This document shows positions 17,042-25,539 of a stretch of DNA of 64,000 nucleotides, in pieces; the first letter of the stretch is position 1; each line of letters starts with the position of its first letter. Under the pieces are notes generated by a model, which ran no database searches, was not told the origin of the DNA, and worked only from the letters and a program-made list of their open reading frames with translations. The stretch comes from Streptomyces violaceorubidus (GTDB taxonomy: Bacteria > Actinomycetota > Actinomycetes > Streptomycetales > Streptomycetaceae). A program made the position numbers and the translations under genes. Location of the stretch: contig NZ_JODM01000025.1 in the NCBI RefSeq assembly GCF_000717995.1, forward strand, positions 186,001 through 250,000, written 5' to 3'.

Positions 17042-17503
17042 ATGCCTGGTGTGAAGACGGCGGTCGCGTGGCTGGCATCCGTCGCACCGGATCCCGAGTC
17101 CTGCCGCCGGGACTGGGAGCGCGACCCCTCGGGCGTCGCTCTGCTGCCCGCCGGCAAGGCCTGGGACGTGCTCATCCTGCCGAGCAGGCTCGGCTATCCG
17201 ACCCTGGACGTGCTCTCCCGCGTCCTGGACCAGCCCGGCCCGGTCCTCGCCGACTTCGGCGACGCGCGCACGGGCTTCTTCGTCCCGGCCGGCACGGCGG
17301 CCCGCTGGGTCGGCACCGGCATCCGGACCGCCGGGCTCGGCACCTGGATCGTGGTGCCGCACCCCGGCGGACTGTCGTGCGGAGGCACCCGCTGGCTGAT
17401 CCCGCCGGACGGGACCGGCACCCTCACCGACCCCTCGCTCCTGGAGCTGGCGATGCACGAGGCGGCGGCGGCCCTCGCGGTGGAGGAGGGTAACGGGCGG
17501 TGA
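17042..17503 (+). CDS. Small hypothetical protein, 153 residues
   Basis: ATG 17042 follows a good ribosome binding site (GGGAGG at 17031-17036). The product is soluble with no signal peptide or membrane helix. It begins VKTAVAWLASVAPDPESCRRDW, has a central RTGFFVPAGTAARWVGTGIR and a glycine/proline-rich WIVVPHPGG segment, and ends in an alanine-rich helix. The FVPAGTAARW and VVPHPG features recall the N-terminal region of actinobacterial bifunctional primase/polymerase-like proteins, but that is a faint resemblance and no catalytic residues can be assigned. It lies upstream of the chitinase in the same direction, separated from it by that gene's own promoter. Confidence 0.7.
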   Translation: MPGVKTAVAWLASVAPDPESCRRDWERDPSGVALLPAGKAWDVLILPSRLGYPTLDVLSRVLDQPGPVLADFGDARTGFFVPAGTAARWVGTGIRTAGLGTWIVVPHPGGLSCGGTRWLIPPDGTGTLTDPSLLELAMHEAAAALAVEEGNGR

Positions 17504-17516
17504 GGTGCTCAAGGGG

Positions 17517-17545
17517 TTGACAACAGAATTGGTCTGGACCAAATT
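17517..17545 (+). promoter_or_regulatory. Chitinase promoter
   Basis: A consensus -35 TTGACA (17517-17522) is followed after 17 bases by CAAATT (17540-17545), a partial TANNNT -10 element. The start codon of the chitinase lies about 45 bases downstream of the -10. Confidence 0.6.
17529..17542. promoter_or_regulatory. DasR-type operator (dre) overlapping the chitinase promoter
   Basis: TTGGTCTGGACCAA is a near-perfect palindrome (TTGGTC, two bases, GACCAA). It closely matches the dre consensus (ACTGGTCTAGACCA) bound by DasR, the GntR-family repressor of chitin and N-acetylglucosamine use in Streptomyces. It fills the spacer and overlaps the -10, so a bound repressor would block polymerase. 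Confidence 0.75.
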
Positions 17546-17585
17546 GGGCGCGCTCCACCCTCCCCATCTCCCCCATGTCCGGAGG

Positions 17586-17630
17586 CACTTGTGGAACGCG
17601 CACATGTGGAACACGCACTTGTGGAACCCG
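17586..17630 (+). repeat. Three 15-base direct repeats across the chitinase start codon
   Basis: The unit CACTTGTGGAACGCG occurs three times in tandem with small changes (second unit CACATGTGGAACACG, third CACTTGTGGAACCCG). The start GTG lies in the first unit, and the repeats encode a five-residue periodicity (VERAH, VEHAL, VEPAR) ahead of the signal-peptide core. Confidence 0.8.
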
Positions 17631-19438
17631 CCAGACCGCTCGCCCGTCGCCCCCTCGTCACCCTGCTCACGGCCGCGGCCCTGGCCGCGTCCGGCCTGAC
17701 CGCGCTCACGTCGGCCGCCCGTGCGGCCGACGCGGACCTCGCCCGCAACGGCGGCTTCGAGTCCGCGCTCGACGGCTGGACCTGTACCGCGGGCACCACG
17801 GTGACCTCGCCGGTGCACGGCGGCACGGCCGCCCTCAAGGCCACCCCGGCCGGCGCCGACAACGCCCGCTGCGCACAGACGGTGTCCGTGAAACCGGACG
17901 CGCAGTACACGCTCTCCGGATACGTCCAGGGCACCTACGTCTACCTCGGCGCGAGCGGCACCGGCACCACCGACGTCTCCACCTGGGCCCAGTCGGCCCC
18001 CGACTGGCAAAGGCTGACGAGCACCTTCCGCACCGGCCCGTCGACCACCAAGGTCACCATCTACACCCACGGCTGGTACGGCACCGGCGCCTACCACGCC
18101 GACGACATCTCCCTCACCGGACCGGGCGGCGAGACGGGCCAGCCCCCGGCGGCTCCCGACGGCCTGAAGGCCGGCTCGGTCACCTCCTCCAGCGTCGCCC
18201 TGTCCTGGTCACCGGTGCCGGGCGCGACGGGGTACGCCGTCTACCGCGACGGCGCCAGGGCCGGCATCGTCACCGGCACGTCCACCACCGTGACCGGACT
18301 GACCCCCTCGACGGCGTACTCCTTCCAGGTCGCCGCCGTCAACGACGCGGGGGAGTCGGCACGCTCCGCCACGGTCACCGCGACCACCGCCCAGCGCCCC
18401 GACGACGGCGGTGGCTCCTCCGACCTCCCGGCCCACGCCCTGGTCGGCTACCTCCACGCCGGCTTCGCCAACGGCTCCGGCTACACGCGCCTGGCCGACG
18501 TGCCCGACAGCTGGGACGTCATCGACCTGGCCTTCGGTGAGCCCACCTCGGTCACCTCCGGGGACATCCGCTTCGAGCGCTGCCCGGTCACCGAGTGCCC
18601 GAACGTGGAGAGCGACGCGGAGTTCAAGGCCGCGGTCAAGGCCAAGCAGGCGGCCGGCAAGAAGGTGCTGATCTCCATCGGCGGCCAGAACGGCCAGGTG
18701 CAGCTCACCAGCACCGCCGCCCGCGACGCGTTCGTCCGCTCCGTCTCCGCGATCATCGACGAGTACGGCCTGGACGGCCTCGACATCGACTTCGAGGGCC
18801 ACTCGCTCTCCCTGAACGCCGACGACACCGACTTCAAGAACCCGAAGACCCCCGTCGTCGTCAACCTCATCTCGGCCGTGAAGACCCTCAAGGCCAAGTA
18901 CGGCGAGGGCTTCGTGCTGACCATGGCGCCCGAGACCTTCTTCGTCCAGCTCGGCTACCAGTACTACGGCACCGGCAAGTGGGGCGGCCAGGACCCGCGG
19001 GCCGGGGCCTACCTGCCCGTGATCCACGCGCTGCGCGAGGACCTGACCCTGCTGCACGTCCAGGACTACAACTCCGGCCCGATCATGGGCCTCGACAACC
19101 AGTACCACTCCATGGGCGGCGCCGACTTCCACATCGCCATGACCGACATGCTGCTCACCGGCTTCCCCGTCGCGGGCGACGCCGACAACGTCTTCCCGCC
19201 GCTGCGCCCGGACCAGGTCGCGATCGGCATGCCCGCCTCCACCAACGCGGGCAACGGCCACGTCTCCCCGGCCGAGGTCACCAAGACCCTCAACTGCCTC
19301 ACCAGGAAGACCGACTGCGGGACGTACGCGACCCACGGCACCTGGCCCGCCCTGCGCGGCCTGATGACGTGGTCGATCAACTGGGACCGTTACTCGAACT
19401 GGGAGTTCCAGAAGAACTTCGACGCGTACTTCGGCTGA
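17591..19438 (+). CDS. Secreted chitinase, CBM - fibronectin III - GH18
   Basis: A 615-residue exported chitinase. GTG 17591 is supported by GGAGG five bases upstream. After a basic repeat-containing N-terminus comes a signal peptide core (LVTLLTAAALAASGLTALTS, cleavage probably near ARAAD at about residue 46). Next are a carbohydrate-binding module starting LARNGGFESALDGW (about 48-180), a fibronectin type III domain starting PAAPDGLKAGSVTSSSVALSW (about 185-268), and a GH18 catalytic barrel (about 275-612). The catalytic DxxDxDxE motif is DGLDIDFE at residues 395-402, with acid Glu402. The barrel type resembles Streptomyces ChiC/ChiD-like enzymes. It hydrolyses chitin outside the cell; the dre operator links it to GlcNAc control. 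Confidence 0.95.
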   Translation: MERAHVEHALVEPARPLARRPLVTLLTAAALAASGLTALTSAARAADADLARNGGFESALDGWTCTAGTTVTSPVHGGTAALKATPAGADNARCAQTVSVKPDAQYTLSGYVQGTYVYLGASGTGTTDVSTWAQSAPDWQRLTSTFRTGPSTTKVTIYTHGWYGTGAYHADDISLTGPGGETGQPPAAPDGLKAGSVTSSSVALSWSPVPGATGYAVYRDGARAGIVTGTSTTVTGLTPSTAYSFQVAAVNDAGESARSATVTATTAQRPDDGGGSSDLPAHALVGYLHAGFANGSGYTRLADVPDSWDVIDLAFGEPTSVTSGDIRFERCPVTECPNVESDAEFKAAVKAKQAAGKKVLISIGGQNGQVQLTSTAARDAFVRSVSAIIDEYGLDGLDIDFEGHSLSLNADDTDFKNPKTPVVVNLISAVKTLKAKYGEGFVLTMAPETFFVQLGYQYYGTGKWGGQDPRAGAYLPVIHALREDLTLLHVQDYNSGPIMGLDNQYHSMGGADFHIAMTDMLLTGFPVAGDADNVFPPLRPDQVAIGMPASTNAGNGHVSPAEVTKTLNCLTRKTDCGTYATHGTWPALRGLMTWSINWDRYSNWEFQKNFDAYFG

Positions 19439-20066
19439 CGTCCCACGGGGTCCGGCGGTCCACCAGCCGGACCCCGGTCAGCAGCACCGCCCCCAGGCAC
19501 CAGCTCGCCACCACGTCCAGCGGCCAGTGGTAGCCCCGCCGCACCAGCCCGTAGGAGGTGCCGAGCACCAGCAGGGCGCCCAGCACGACCAGCCCCCGGC
19601 GTACGGCGGGCGCACGCAGCCGCCCGAGCAGCAGCAGCGTCGCCGCGCCGTACGCGACGACCGCGGTGGCGGTGTGGCCCGAGGGGTAGTAGCCGGACGC
19701 GGGCGGCACCGCCGGGGTGCCGGGGCGGTCGGTCCACTCCTTCAACGGGGCGACCAGCGCCGGCACCAGGACCATCGCCAGGGCCCCCGCGAGGGGCGGC
19801 AGCCACCACCGGTCCCCACCCGTGGCGCGCCCGTGCCAGGCCGCATACGCCAGCGCCACGACCAGGACGGGCACGGCCACCTGCACATTGCCGAGGTCGG
19901 ACAGCAGCTCGGAGAACCGGTCCGGGTGGACGAGCGCCCGGCTCAGCCGCTCGTCCACCCCGACCAACGGGCCGTCGGCGACGACCTGCCAGGTGATCAG
20001 CGCGAAGAGGAGCACGGGGAGCCCGAGGAGGGCGGGCAGGACGCGGGGCGGGGCGGAGACCGGCAT
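19377..20066 (-). CDS. PAP2-family membrane phosphatase
   Basis: A 229-residue integral membrane protein of the type 2 phosphatidic acid phosphatase family, starting at ATG 20066. It has about six hydrophobic segments, the first being VLPALLGLPVLLFALITWQV. The tripartite active site is visible: KEWTDRP (first motif), YYPSGHTATA (second), and LVRRGYHWPLDV (third, SRxxxxxHxxxD-like). Substrates in this family include phosphatidate, undecaprenyl pyrophosphate and polyprenyl phosphates, with the active site facing outward. Its 3' end overlaps the convergent chitinase gene by 62 bases, leaving no room for a terminator between them. Confidence 0.88.
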   Translation of the reverse strand: MPVSAPPRVLPALLGLPVLLFALITWQVVADGPLVGVDERLSRALVHPDRFSELLSDLGNVQVAVPVLVVALAYAAWHGRATGGDRWWLPPLAGALAMVLVPALVAPLKEWTDRPGTPAVPPASGYYPSGHTATAVVAYGAATLLLLGRLRAPAVRRGLVVLGALLVLGTSYGLVRRGYHWPLDVVASWCLGAVLLTGVRLVDRRTPWDVSRSTRRSSSGTPSSSNGPS

Positions 20067-20110
20067 GACGCCCAGCTTCGCAGGCCCGCCGTCGCGTAGT
20101 CTCACCGCCC

Positions 20111-20944
20111 GTGACGAGCATACGAACGGCACGGGACAGCCAGTGGGGGAAGACCTTCACCCGGCTGCGGACCATGACCAAGGAGGGCCGGTACGAGGAG
20201 GTCGAGGCCGAGGCGCGGGCCCTGGCCGCGCTCCCGCGGCGCCCCTGGCGCAGACGTCCCCCGCACTGGGAGGCGAGGGTGCTGGCCACCGGTACGGCCG
20301 TCATGCACGGCCGGATGGCCGAGGCACTGGACGAGCTGGACACCCTGATCGCGGAACTGGAGCCGGTCGGCCTCAACCCGCAGATGCTGCGGCTGATCGC
20401 GCGCGGCAACCGCGTGGTCGCCCTGTCCGGACTGCGGCGGTACGCGGAGGCGGAGACCGAGGCGCTCGCCGTCCTCGGCGAGCTGACCCGGATCGCCTAC
20501 CGCGCCCCGGTGGCGCGGCTGGAGGTGAACACGCTGGGGCACCTGGCCGCCGTGCTGTACGGGCTGGCCCGCCACGAGGAGGCGGAGGCCGTCGCCCGCG
20601 GCAACCTGCCCCGGGCGGACGGACCCGCCGTCGGCGTCCTGCACGCCACGCTGGCGCGCAGCCTGAACGGACAGGGCCGGCACGAGGAGGCGCTGGCCGA
20701 GCTCCGCCGGAGCCTGCCGCAGCCGCCCCGCTACGCCGGCGGGTATCTGGACCTGGTCACCGCCGAGGCCCTGGACGGCCTGGGCCGCCGCGCCGAGGCG
20801 GAGGACGCCGTACGACGCGCGCTGGCCGACTGCGAGCGGCAGCTGCACCCGGCCCATCTGCGCACCGGTGAGGCCCGCGCCCTGCTCGCCCGGATCGCCG
20901 GGGAGGAACCGCGCGAGGGGTCCCGAGGGGAATCCGGGGGGTGA
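20111..20944 (+). CDS. TPR-like helical-repeat protein
   Basis: A 277-residue soluble, alanine/arginine/glutamate-rich protein made of helix pairs. Tetratricopeptide-like units can be seen as GRYEEVEAEARALA, GRMAEALDELDTLIAE, RRYAEAETEALAVLGEL, ARHEEAEAVARGNL and GRHEEALAELRRSL, with the usual G/A-Y/H-E-A spacing. There is no signal peptide, membrane helix or catalytic motif. The GTG at 20111 is divergent from the PAP2 gene 44 bases away. TPR proteins are scaffolds for protein contacts; no partner is indicated by the context. A strong terminator follows. Confidence 0.75.
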   Translation: MTSIRTARDSQWGKTFTRLRTMTKEGRYEEVEAEARALAALPRRPWRRRPPHWEARVLATGTAVMHGRMAEALDELDTLIAELEPVGLNPQMLRLIARGNRVVALSGLRRYAEAETEALAVLGELTRIAYRAPVARLEVNTLGHLAAVLYGLARHEEAEAVARGNLPRADGPAVGVLHATLARSLNGQGRHEEALAELRRSLPQPPRYAGGYLDLVTAEALDGLGRRAEAEDAVRRALADCERQLHPAHLRTGEARALLARIAGEEPREGSRGESGG

Positions 20945-20946
20945 CA

Positions 20947-20992
20947 CACCGAAGGGCCGGCACAAGGGGGGGAGTGTGCCGGCCCTTCGGTG
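20947..20992. terminator. Strong bidirectional-type hairpin terminator
   Basis: A perfect 18-base-pair inverted repeat (20947-20964 with 20975-20992, arm CACCGAAGGGCCGGCACA) with a ten-base loop begins two bases after the TPR gene stop. Confidence 0.85.
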
Positions 20993-21160
20993 AACCACCG
21001 ACCCGAGTGCCGAGGCGGCCGTTCTGACCGGAACGCCGCGCGCCCCGGGGGGTTTGGGGCGGGCGACCGTCCGATCGGTGAGGAAGCCGGAACCCGAGGG
21101 CTCCGGTTGTGTGCGCGAGGCACGACCAGGGCGAAGCCGGGGAAGCCTCGTCCTGATGAT

Positions 21161-21184
21161 CCGCCCACAGTCCCCTGTGGGCGG
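21161..21184 (-). terminator. Hairpin downstream of the GABA transaminase gene
   Basis: A ten-base-pair perfect stem (CCGCCCACAG and CTGTGGGCGG) with a four-base loop lies about 160 bases past the minus-strand stop at 21343. It is the only strong hairpin on that side before the TPR terminator and could end the gabT message. Confidence 0.45.
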
Positions 21185-21342
21185 GTGTATCTCTCATCTG
21201 CGTAGAACCTACGGCAGGGGGTGCGCCCAGGACAGGGTCATCGGCGTCCTGACATCCACCCCGCACACCTTCTTCACACGCTCTGCCGCTCGCCCCGCCA
21301 GGCGTGCGAGGCGCAGCTCAGATGCGCGTTCGACACTCGTCC

Positions 21343-22677
21343 TCAGATGCGGGTGAAGGCCTGCTCGATGATGTCGAGGCCCTCGTTCAGCAGGTCCTCG
21401 CCGATGACCAGCGGGGGCAGGAAACGCAGCACGTTGCCGTAGGTGCCGCAGGTCAGGACCAGCAGGCCCTCCTGGTGGCAGGCCTTGGCGAGGGCGGCCG
21501 TCGCCTCCGAGGCCGGCTCCTTGGTGGCGCGGTCCTTGACCAGCTCGATCGCGATCATCGCGCCACGGCCCCGGACGTCGCCGATCACGTCGAACTTCTC
21601 GGCCATGGCGGCCAGGCGGGACTTCATGACCGCCTCGATGGCCCTCGCCCGGGCGTTGAGGTCCAGCTCCTTCATCGTCTCGATGGCACCGAGCGCGCCC
21701 GCGCAGGCCACCGGGTTGCCGCCGTAGGTGCCGCCGAGGCCGCCGGAGTGCGCGGCGTCCATGATCTCGGCGCGGCCGGTGACGGCGGAGAGCGGCAGAC
21801 CGCCCGCGATGCCCTTCGCCGTCGTGATCAGGTCCGGGACGATGCCCTCGTCCTCGCAGGCGAACCACTGGCCGGTGCGGCAGAAACCGGACTGGATCTC
21901 GTCGGCGACGAAGACGATGCCGTTGTCCTTGGCGAACTGGCTGATCGCGGGCAGGAAGCCCTTGGCCGGCTCGATGAAGCCGCCCTCGCCCAGCACCGGC
22001 TCGATGACGATCGCGGCCACGTTCTCGGCGCCGACCTGCTTGCTGATCTGGTCGATCGCCTGGGCGGCGGCCTCGGGACCGGCGTTTCGGACACCGGTCG
22101 GCCAGCGGTAGCCGTAGGCGACCGGCACGCGGTACACCTCGGGCGCGAACGGGCCGAAGCCGTGCTTGTACGGCATGTTCTTCGCGGTCAGCGCCATCGT
22201 CAGGTTGGTCCGGCCGTGGTACCCGTGGTCGAAGACGACCACGGCCTGCCGCTTGGTGTACGCACGCGCGATCTTGACGGCGTTCTCCACGGCCTCGGCA
22301 CCGCTGTTGAACAGGGCCGACTTCTTCGCGTGGTCGCCCGGCGTCAGCTCGGCCAGCGCCTCGGCGACGGCGACGTAGCCCTCGTACGGCGTCACCATGA
22401 AACAGGTGTGGGTGAAGTCGGCGAGCTGCGCGGACGCCTTGCGCACGACGGCCTCGGCACTGGCGCCGACGGAGGTCACCGCGATGCCGGAACCGAAGTC
22501 GATCAGACGGTTGCCGTCGACGTCCTCGATGACACCGCCGCCGGCGCGCGCGACGAAGACGGGCAGCGTGGAGCCCACACCCTGCGCGACCACGGCCGTA
22601 CGGCGGGCCTGCAGCTCCTGCGACTTCGGGCCGGGAATGGCGGTGACGACGCGGCGCTCCTGCGGAAGTGCGGTCAT
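21343..22677 (-). CDS. gabT: 4-aminobutyrate (GABA) aminotransferase
   Basis: A 444-residue class III PLP aminotransferase. ATG 22677 is preceded by AGGAG. Landmarks are FNSGAEAVENAVKIARAYT (cofactor phosphate loop, 123-141), the conserved DHGYHGRT, V-x-E-P-V-L-G-E-G-G at 224-233, D259 in VADEIQSGFCRTG, and the Schiff-base lysine K288 in TTAKGIAGGLPLSA. These are GabT hallmarks rather than ornithine or acetylornithine transaminase ones. It transfers the amino group of GABA to 2-oxoglutarate, giving succinate semialdehyde, and so connects the upstream aminobutyraldehyde dehydrogenases with the dehydrogenase at 27370. It is transcribed alone and away from the ATPase gene at 22936. Confidence 0.94.
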   Translation of the reverse strand: MTALPQERRVVTAIPGPKSQELQARRTAVVAQGVGSTLPVFVARAGGGVIEDVDGNRLIDFGSGIAVTSVGASAEAVVRKASAQLADFTHTCFMVTPYEGYVAVAEALAELTPGDHAKKSALFNSGAEAVENAVKIARAYTKRQAVVVFDHGYHGRTNLTMALTAKNMPYKHGFGPFAPEVYRVPVAYGYRWPTGVRNAGPEAAAQAIDQISKQVGAENVAAIVIEPVLGEGGFIEPAKGFLPAISQFAKDNGIVFVADEIQSGFCRTGQWFACEDEGIVPDLITTAKGIAGGLPLSAVTGRAEIMDAAHSGGLGGTYGGNPVACAGALGAIETMKELDLNARARAIEAVMKSRLAAMAEKFDVIGDVRGRGAMIAIELVKDRATKEPASEATAALAKACHQEGLLVLTCGTYGNVLRFLPPLVIGEDLLNEGLDIIEQAFTRI

Positions 22678-22896
22678 GGGGGGCTCCTGGGGTCGTGCCG
22701 GATTCGCGGGCCTGGTGTGCCTGCGGGATCCGCGGGATCTTACGGACGCTTGCCTTCTTTTCTCGCAGGCTAGGACCGGCACCGCGGGGTGGGCATGCTC
22801 CATGTGGGCGTTGTCCGCGCGACCGGTTGTCCGACATGGACAGGTGTCGGAAACGGCGACATATGGACACGTCGACGCTGGCCCGGCCGCGTAAGC

Positions 22897-22926
22897 GGTG
22901 AACTCCCCTTGCGGGGGCGTTAGATT
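22897..22926 (+). promoter_or_regulatory. Candidate promoter for the TraD-like ATPase gene
   Basis: TAGATT at 22921-22926 fits TANNNT; GTGAAC at 22898-22903 is a weak -35 seventeen bases upstream. Transcription would begin close to the ATG at 22936, implying a leaderless or nearly leaderless message, which suits the absence of a ribosome binding site. Confidence 0.3.
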
Positions 22927-22935
22927 GGCTCGCTG

Positions 22936-25389
22936 ATGGTGGACGGAGCGGCTGGTCAGGGGGCAAGGGCGATGGACGGCGACGGTAACCGGGACGCGCG
23001 GGGCACACATGCCCATCCTGTGCCGCGCCCGGCGGGGCCTTCGGAGGTGCCCGCGGTGCCGCCCACGGTGCCGCCGCGGCCCACACGGGCGCCGGGTGCG
23101 CCCCCCGCGCCCGAGCGGGCTCCCGGGCCCGCGGCTCCCGTTGCCGCGTGGCTCGACGAGGAAAGGCCGAAGGCCCGTCCAGGGATCTGGCGGTACGGCT
23201 ACCGACCGCCCAGGAGCACGTCGGAACGCATCGCTCCGGTGACGGTCGCCGGCATGCTGGTCCCGCTCCTGCTGGGGATGCTGGCCTGGTCGCTGTGGCA
23301 GCAGGGTGTCACGACGTACCCGCTGGCCCCGCTGCGCCTGCTCACGCCGGACGACTGGTGGTGGGGCGGCACGGTCGCGGACGCCAAGGCGCAGGTCGAC
23401 GGCTGGACGGTGTCGCCGGGGGAGCACGCCCGGGTGATCTACGGAGGGCTCCTCTTCGGCGTGCTCGTCCTGATGGTGGGCGTGCTCGGCAGCTGGCGCG
23501 CCATCATCACGTACTACGTGGTGAACCGGCCCCAGCCCGTCCGCGCCCTGGTCGCTGCGCTTCTCGCCCTCGTCGTCCTCGGCTTCGTCTTCTCCTTCGC
23601 CGGGTTGCCCGCCCTGCCCCTCATCGACCCGCTGCTCTCCCTCACCGTGCTGGTCACCGACGGCTACGACCTGATGGCATCTCGTCTGTACACGAACACG
23701 CTGTACGCGGTCGTCACCCTGCTCGTGGTGTGGCCGTTCGCCCGCCTCGGCGGCTGGCTGCCCTATGCGCGGACCCTGCTGGCCGCAGGCCGGACCGATG
23801 CCGCGCCCGTGGCCGCGCAGCCCGCGCGCCCCCGTTCCCGCTGGCCCGCGCTCCGCGACAGCGGACAGCACGAGGCCGCGGAACTGCTCACCGGCGAGGT
23901 GGTCCGCGGCGGCATGAACGACGTCGACTGCGCGCGCGTCGAGCGCGCCTTCGCCGCCGCCCGGCGCGACGCCACGCTGGACACCTTCCGTGCCACCGTC
24001 CTGCGCCAGGGCGCCGCGGCCTGGACCCACCCGTCCGGTGCCAGGGACCTCCCGCGCCGGGCCGCCCGCCACGATCTGCTGACCGGACAGGTGCGTATCG
24101 GCCGCTGGTCGGTCACCGAGTACGCCCCGCTGCCGTACCACGACGCGGGGGCGGCGCTCTGCCCGGACGTGCTCGGTACCTCGCTGCTCGCCGTCGGCCC
24201 CTCGGGGTCCGGCAAGACACGCACCCTTGTCGAGCCGGTGACCGAGGCGCTCGCGCTGCAGGCGCTCGCCGGGAGCTGCGCCGTCGTCGTGGTGTCCGCC
24301 CCCGGAAGGCCGGTCGGCGAGGACGGCGCCTTCGACGTGATCGTGCGCATCGGTGACCCCTCCTCGGTGCACGACCTCGATCCGTACGCCGAACTCACCG
24401 ACCCCGACCACGCGGCCGCGATCCTCGCCGAGGCCCTGGTGGGTGATGTCGACACGGTCGGCGCGGAGGGCGCCATCACCGCGTTGGCTCAGCTGCTGGG
24501 TCCGTTCCGGTCGGTGCACGGCCGATTTCCGTCGCTGCCGGAGCTGCACGAGCTGCTGGCGGGCGAGGAGACGGCACTGACCCGGCTGAGGCAGGCACTG
24601 GTCGACAGCGGGAACGACGTCATGCGCCGCGAACTCGATGTGCGTCTGCGGCAGGCGGGGGCGCCCGGCGACGCGGGCCGGGTCCTGGCCGACCGGCTGG
24701 CGCTGCTGAACCGGCCGGCGTTCGCCGACTTCTTCGGCGGCGGCGGGCCGGGCCGGTCGTTCTCCCTGCGTGCGGTCGCCCACCACCCCCTGCGGGTGCG
24801 GATCGACATCCCCGAGCGGGGACACGACGAGGTCTCCCGGCTGATCACCCGACTCGTCCTCGCCCAGTTCCACGCCGTGGTGCGGGAGGGCCGACGCGAG
24901 CACTTCGCCTGCCTGGTCCTGGACGACGCGACGGGCGCGGTCACCGCGGAGTCGGTGCGTCGTATCCAGCGGCTGCGCTCGCAGAACGCGGGCGTGCTGC
25001 TCGCCCTGCGCACGGTCGCCGACGTCCCCGAGGCGTTGCACGGTCCGCTCTACGGCGCGGTGGGCTGCCGGATGGCCTTCTGCGGCGTCTCCACCTGGGA
25101 CGGCAGCCGGTTCACGCAGGCCTGGGGGACCGAGTGGGTGGAGACGACGGAGGTCGCCAAGCACACGGTCTTCGCGGACCAGCCGATGACACGGTTCTTC
25201 CACGCCGTGCGCAAACTCGTGACGGGCAAGGCGGTGACGACGGACGCGGTGACCGTCCGCCAGGTCGAGCGGGAGCGCTGGTCGGCCTCCGAGCTGGCGC
25301 ACGCCGTGCCGGCCGGGCACGCGGTGCTGTCGCTGACCAGCGTCAAGGGGGAGCACGCGCCGCCCCTGCTGGTGGATCTGCGCGGGTGA
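22936..25389 (+). CDS. Membrane-anchored TraD/VirD4-like P-loop ATPase
   Basis: An 817-residue protein. Residues 1-70 are a proline-rich disordered tail. About four hydrophobic helices follow, including VTVAGMLVPLLLGMLAWSLW near residue 100, LLFGVLVLMVGVLGSW near 180, and LVAALLALVVLGFVFSFAG near 205. A cytosolic ATPase domain begins near residue 380, with Walker A GPSGSGKT at 421-428, a Walker B-like FACLVLDDA near 655, and the TraD-type FFHAVRKLVTGKAVTTDAVT and C-terminal VKGEHAPPLLVDL. The order (membrane anchor, then FtsK/TraG-like motor) resembles conjugative coupling proteins, yet no relaxase, Tra gene or integrase is nearby. ATG 22936 is used; ATG 22972 is possible. Role unknown. Confidence 0.75.
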   Translation: MVDGAAGQGARAMDGDGNRDARGTHAHPVPRPAGPSEVPAVPPTVPPRPTRAPGAPPAPERAPGPAAPVAAWLDEERPKARPGIWRYGYRPPRSTSERIAPVTVAGMLVPLLLGMLAWSLWQQGVTTYPLAPLRLLTPDDWWWGGTVADAKAQVDGWTVSPGEHARVIYGGLLFGVLVLMVGVLGSWRAIITYYVVNRPQPVRALVAALLALVVLGFVFSFAGLPALPLIDPLLSLTVLVTDGYDLMASRLYTNTLYAVVTLLVVWPFARLGGWLPYARTLLAAGRTDAAPVAAQPARPRSRWPALRDSGQHEAAELLTGEVVRGGMNDVDCARVERAFAAARRDATLDTFRATVLRQGAAAWTHPSGARDLPRRAARHDLLTGQVRIGRWSVTEYAPLPYHDAGAALCPDVLGTSLLAVGPSGSGKTRTLVEPVTEALALQALAGSCAVVVVSAPGRPVGEDGAFDVIVRIGDPSSVHDLDPYAELTDPDHAAAILAEALVGDVDTVGAEGAITALAQLLGPFRSVHGRFPSLPELHELLAGEETALTRLRQALVDSGNDVMRRELDVRLRQAGAPGDAGRVLADRLALLNRPAFADFFGGGGPGRSFSLRAVAHHPLRVRIDIPERGHDEVSRLITRLVLAQFHAVVREGRREHFACLVLDDATGAVTAESVRRIQRLRSQNAGVLLALRTVADVPEALHGPLYGAVGCRMAFCGVSTWDGSRFTQAWGTEWVETTEVAKHTVFADQPMTRFFHAVRKLVTGKAVTTDAVTVRQVERERWSASELAHAVPAGHAVLSLTSVKGEHAPPLLVDLRG

Positions 25390-25539
25390 GCCGTACGGAG
25401 CCCGGGCGGGCACCCGGGACCGTACAGTGAGGCAGAATCGACACAGGTCGTTCATACGCGACGGCCAAAAGATCACAGATTCCCCGCCGGCCCCGCAGCC
25501 GGCCTCACACCCCGACGCAGACCCGAAGGCCCAGGCCCC

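Larger units (their letters stand above)
20945..21342. other. Intergenic gap between convergent genes
   Basis: A 398-base gap between the convergent TPR and GABA transaminase genes. It holds the terminator at 20947 and the hairpin at 21161. No supported gene was found; short open frames here lack ribosome binding sites and recognisable protein. Confidence 0.6.

Noticed and set aside
22828..22870. Inverted repeats TGTCC...GGACA near the gabT start as a PucR operator
   Set aside because: The arms are short, the spacing differs from the GGAC...GTCC pair upstream of 27370, and no shared site could be built from the two.
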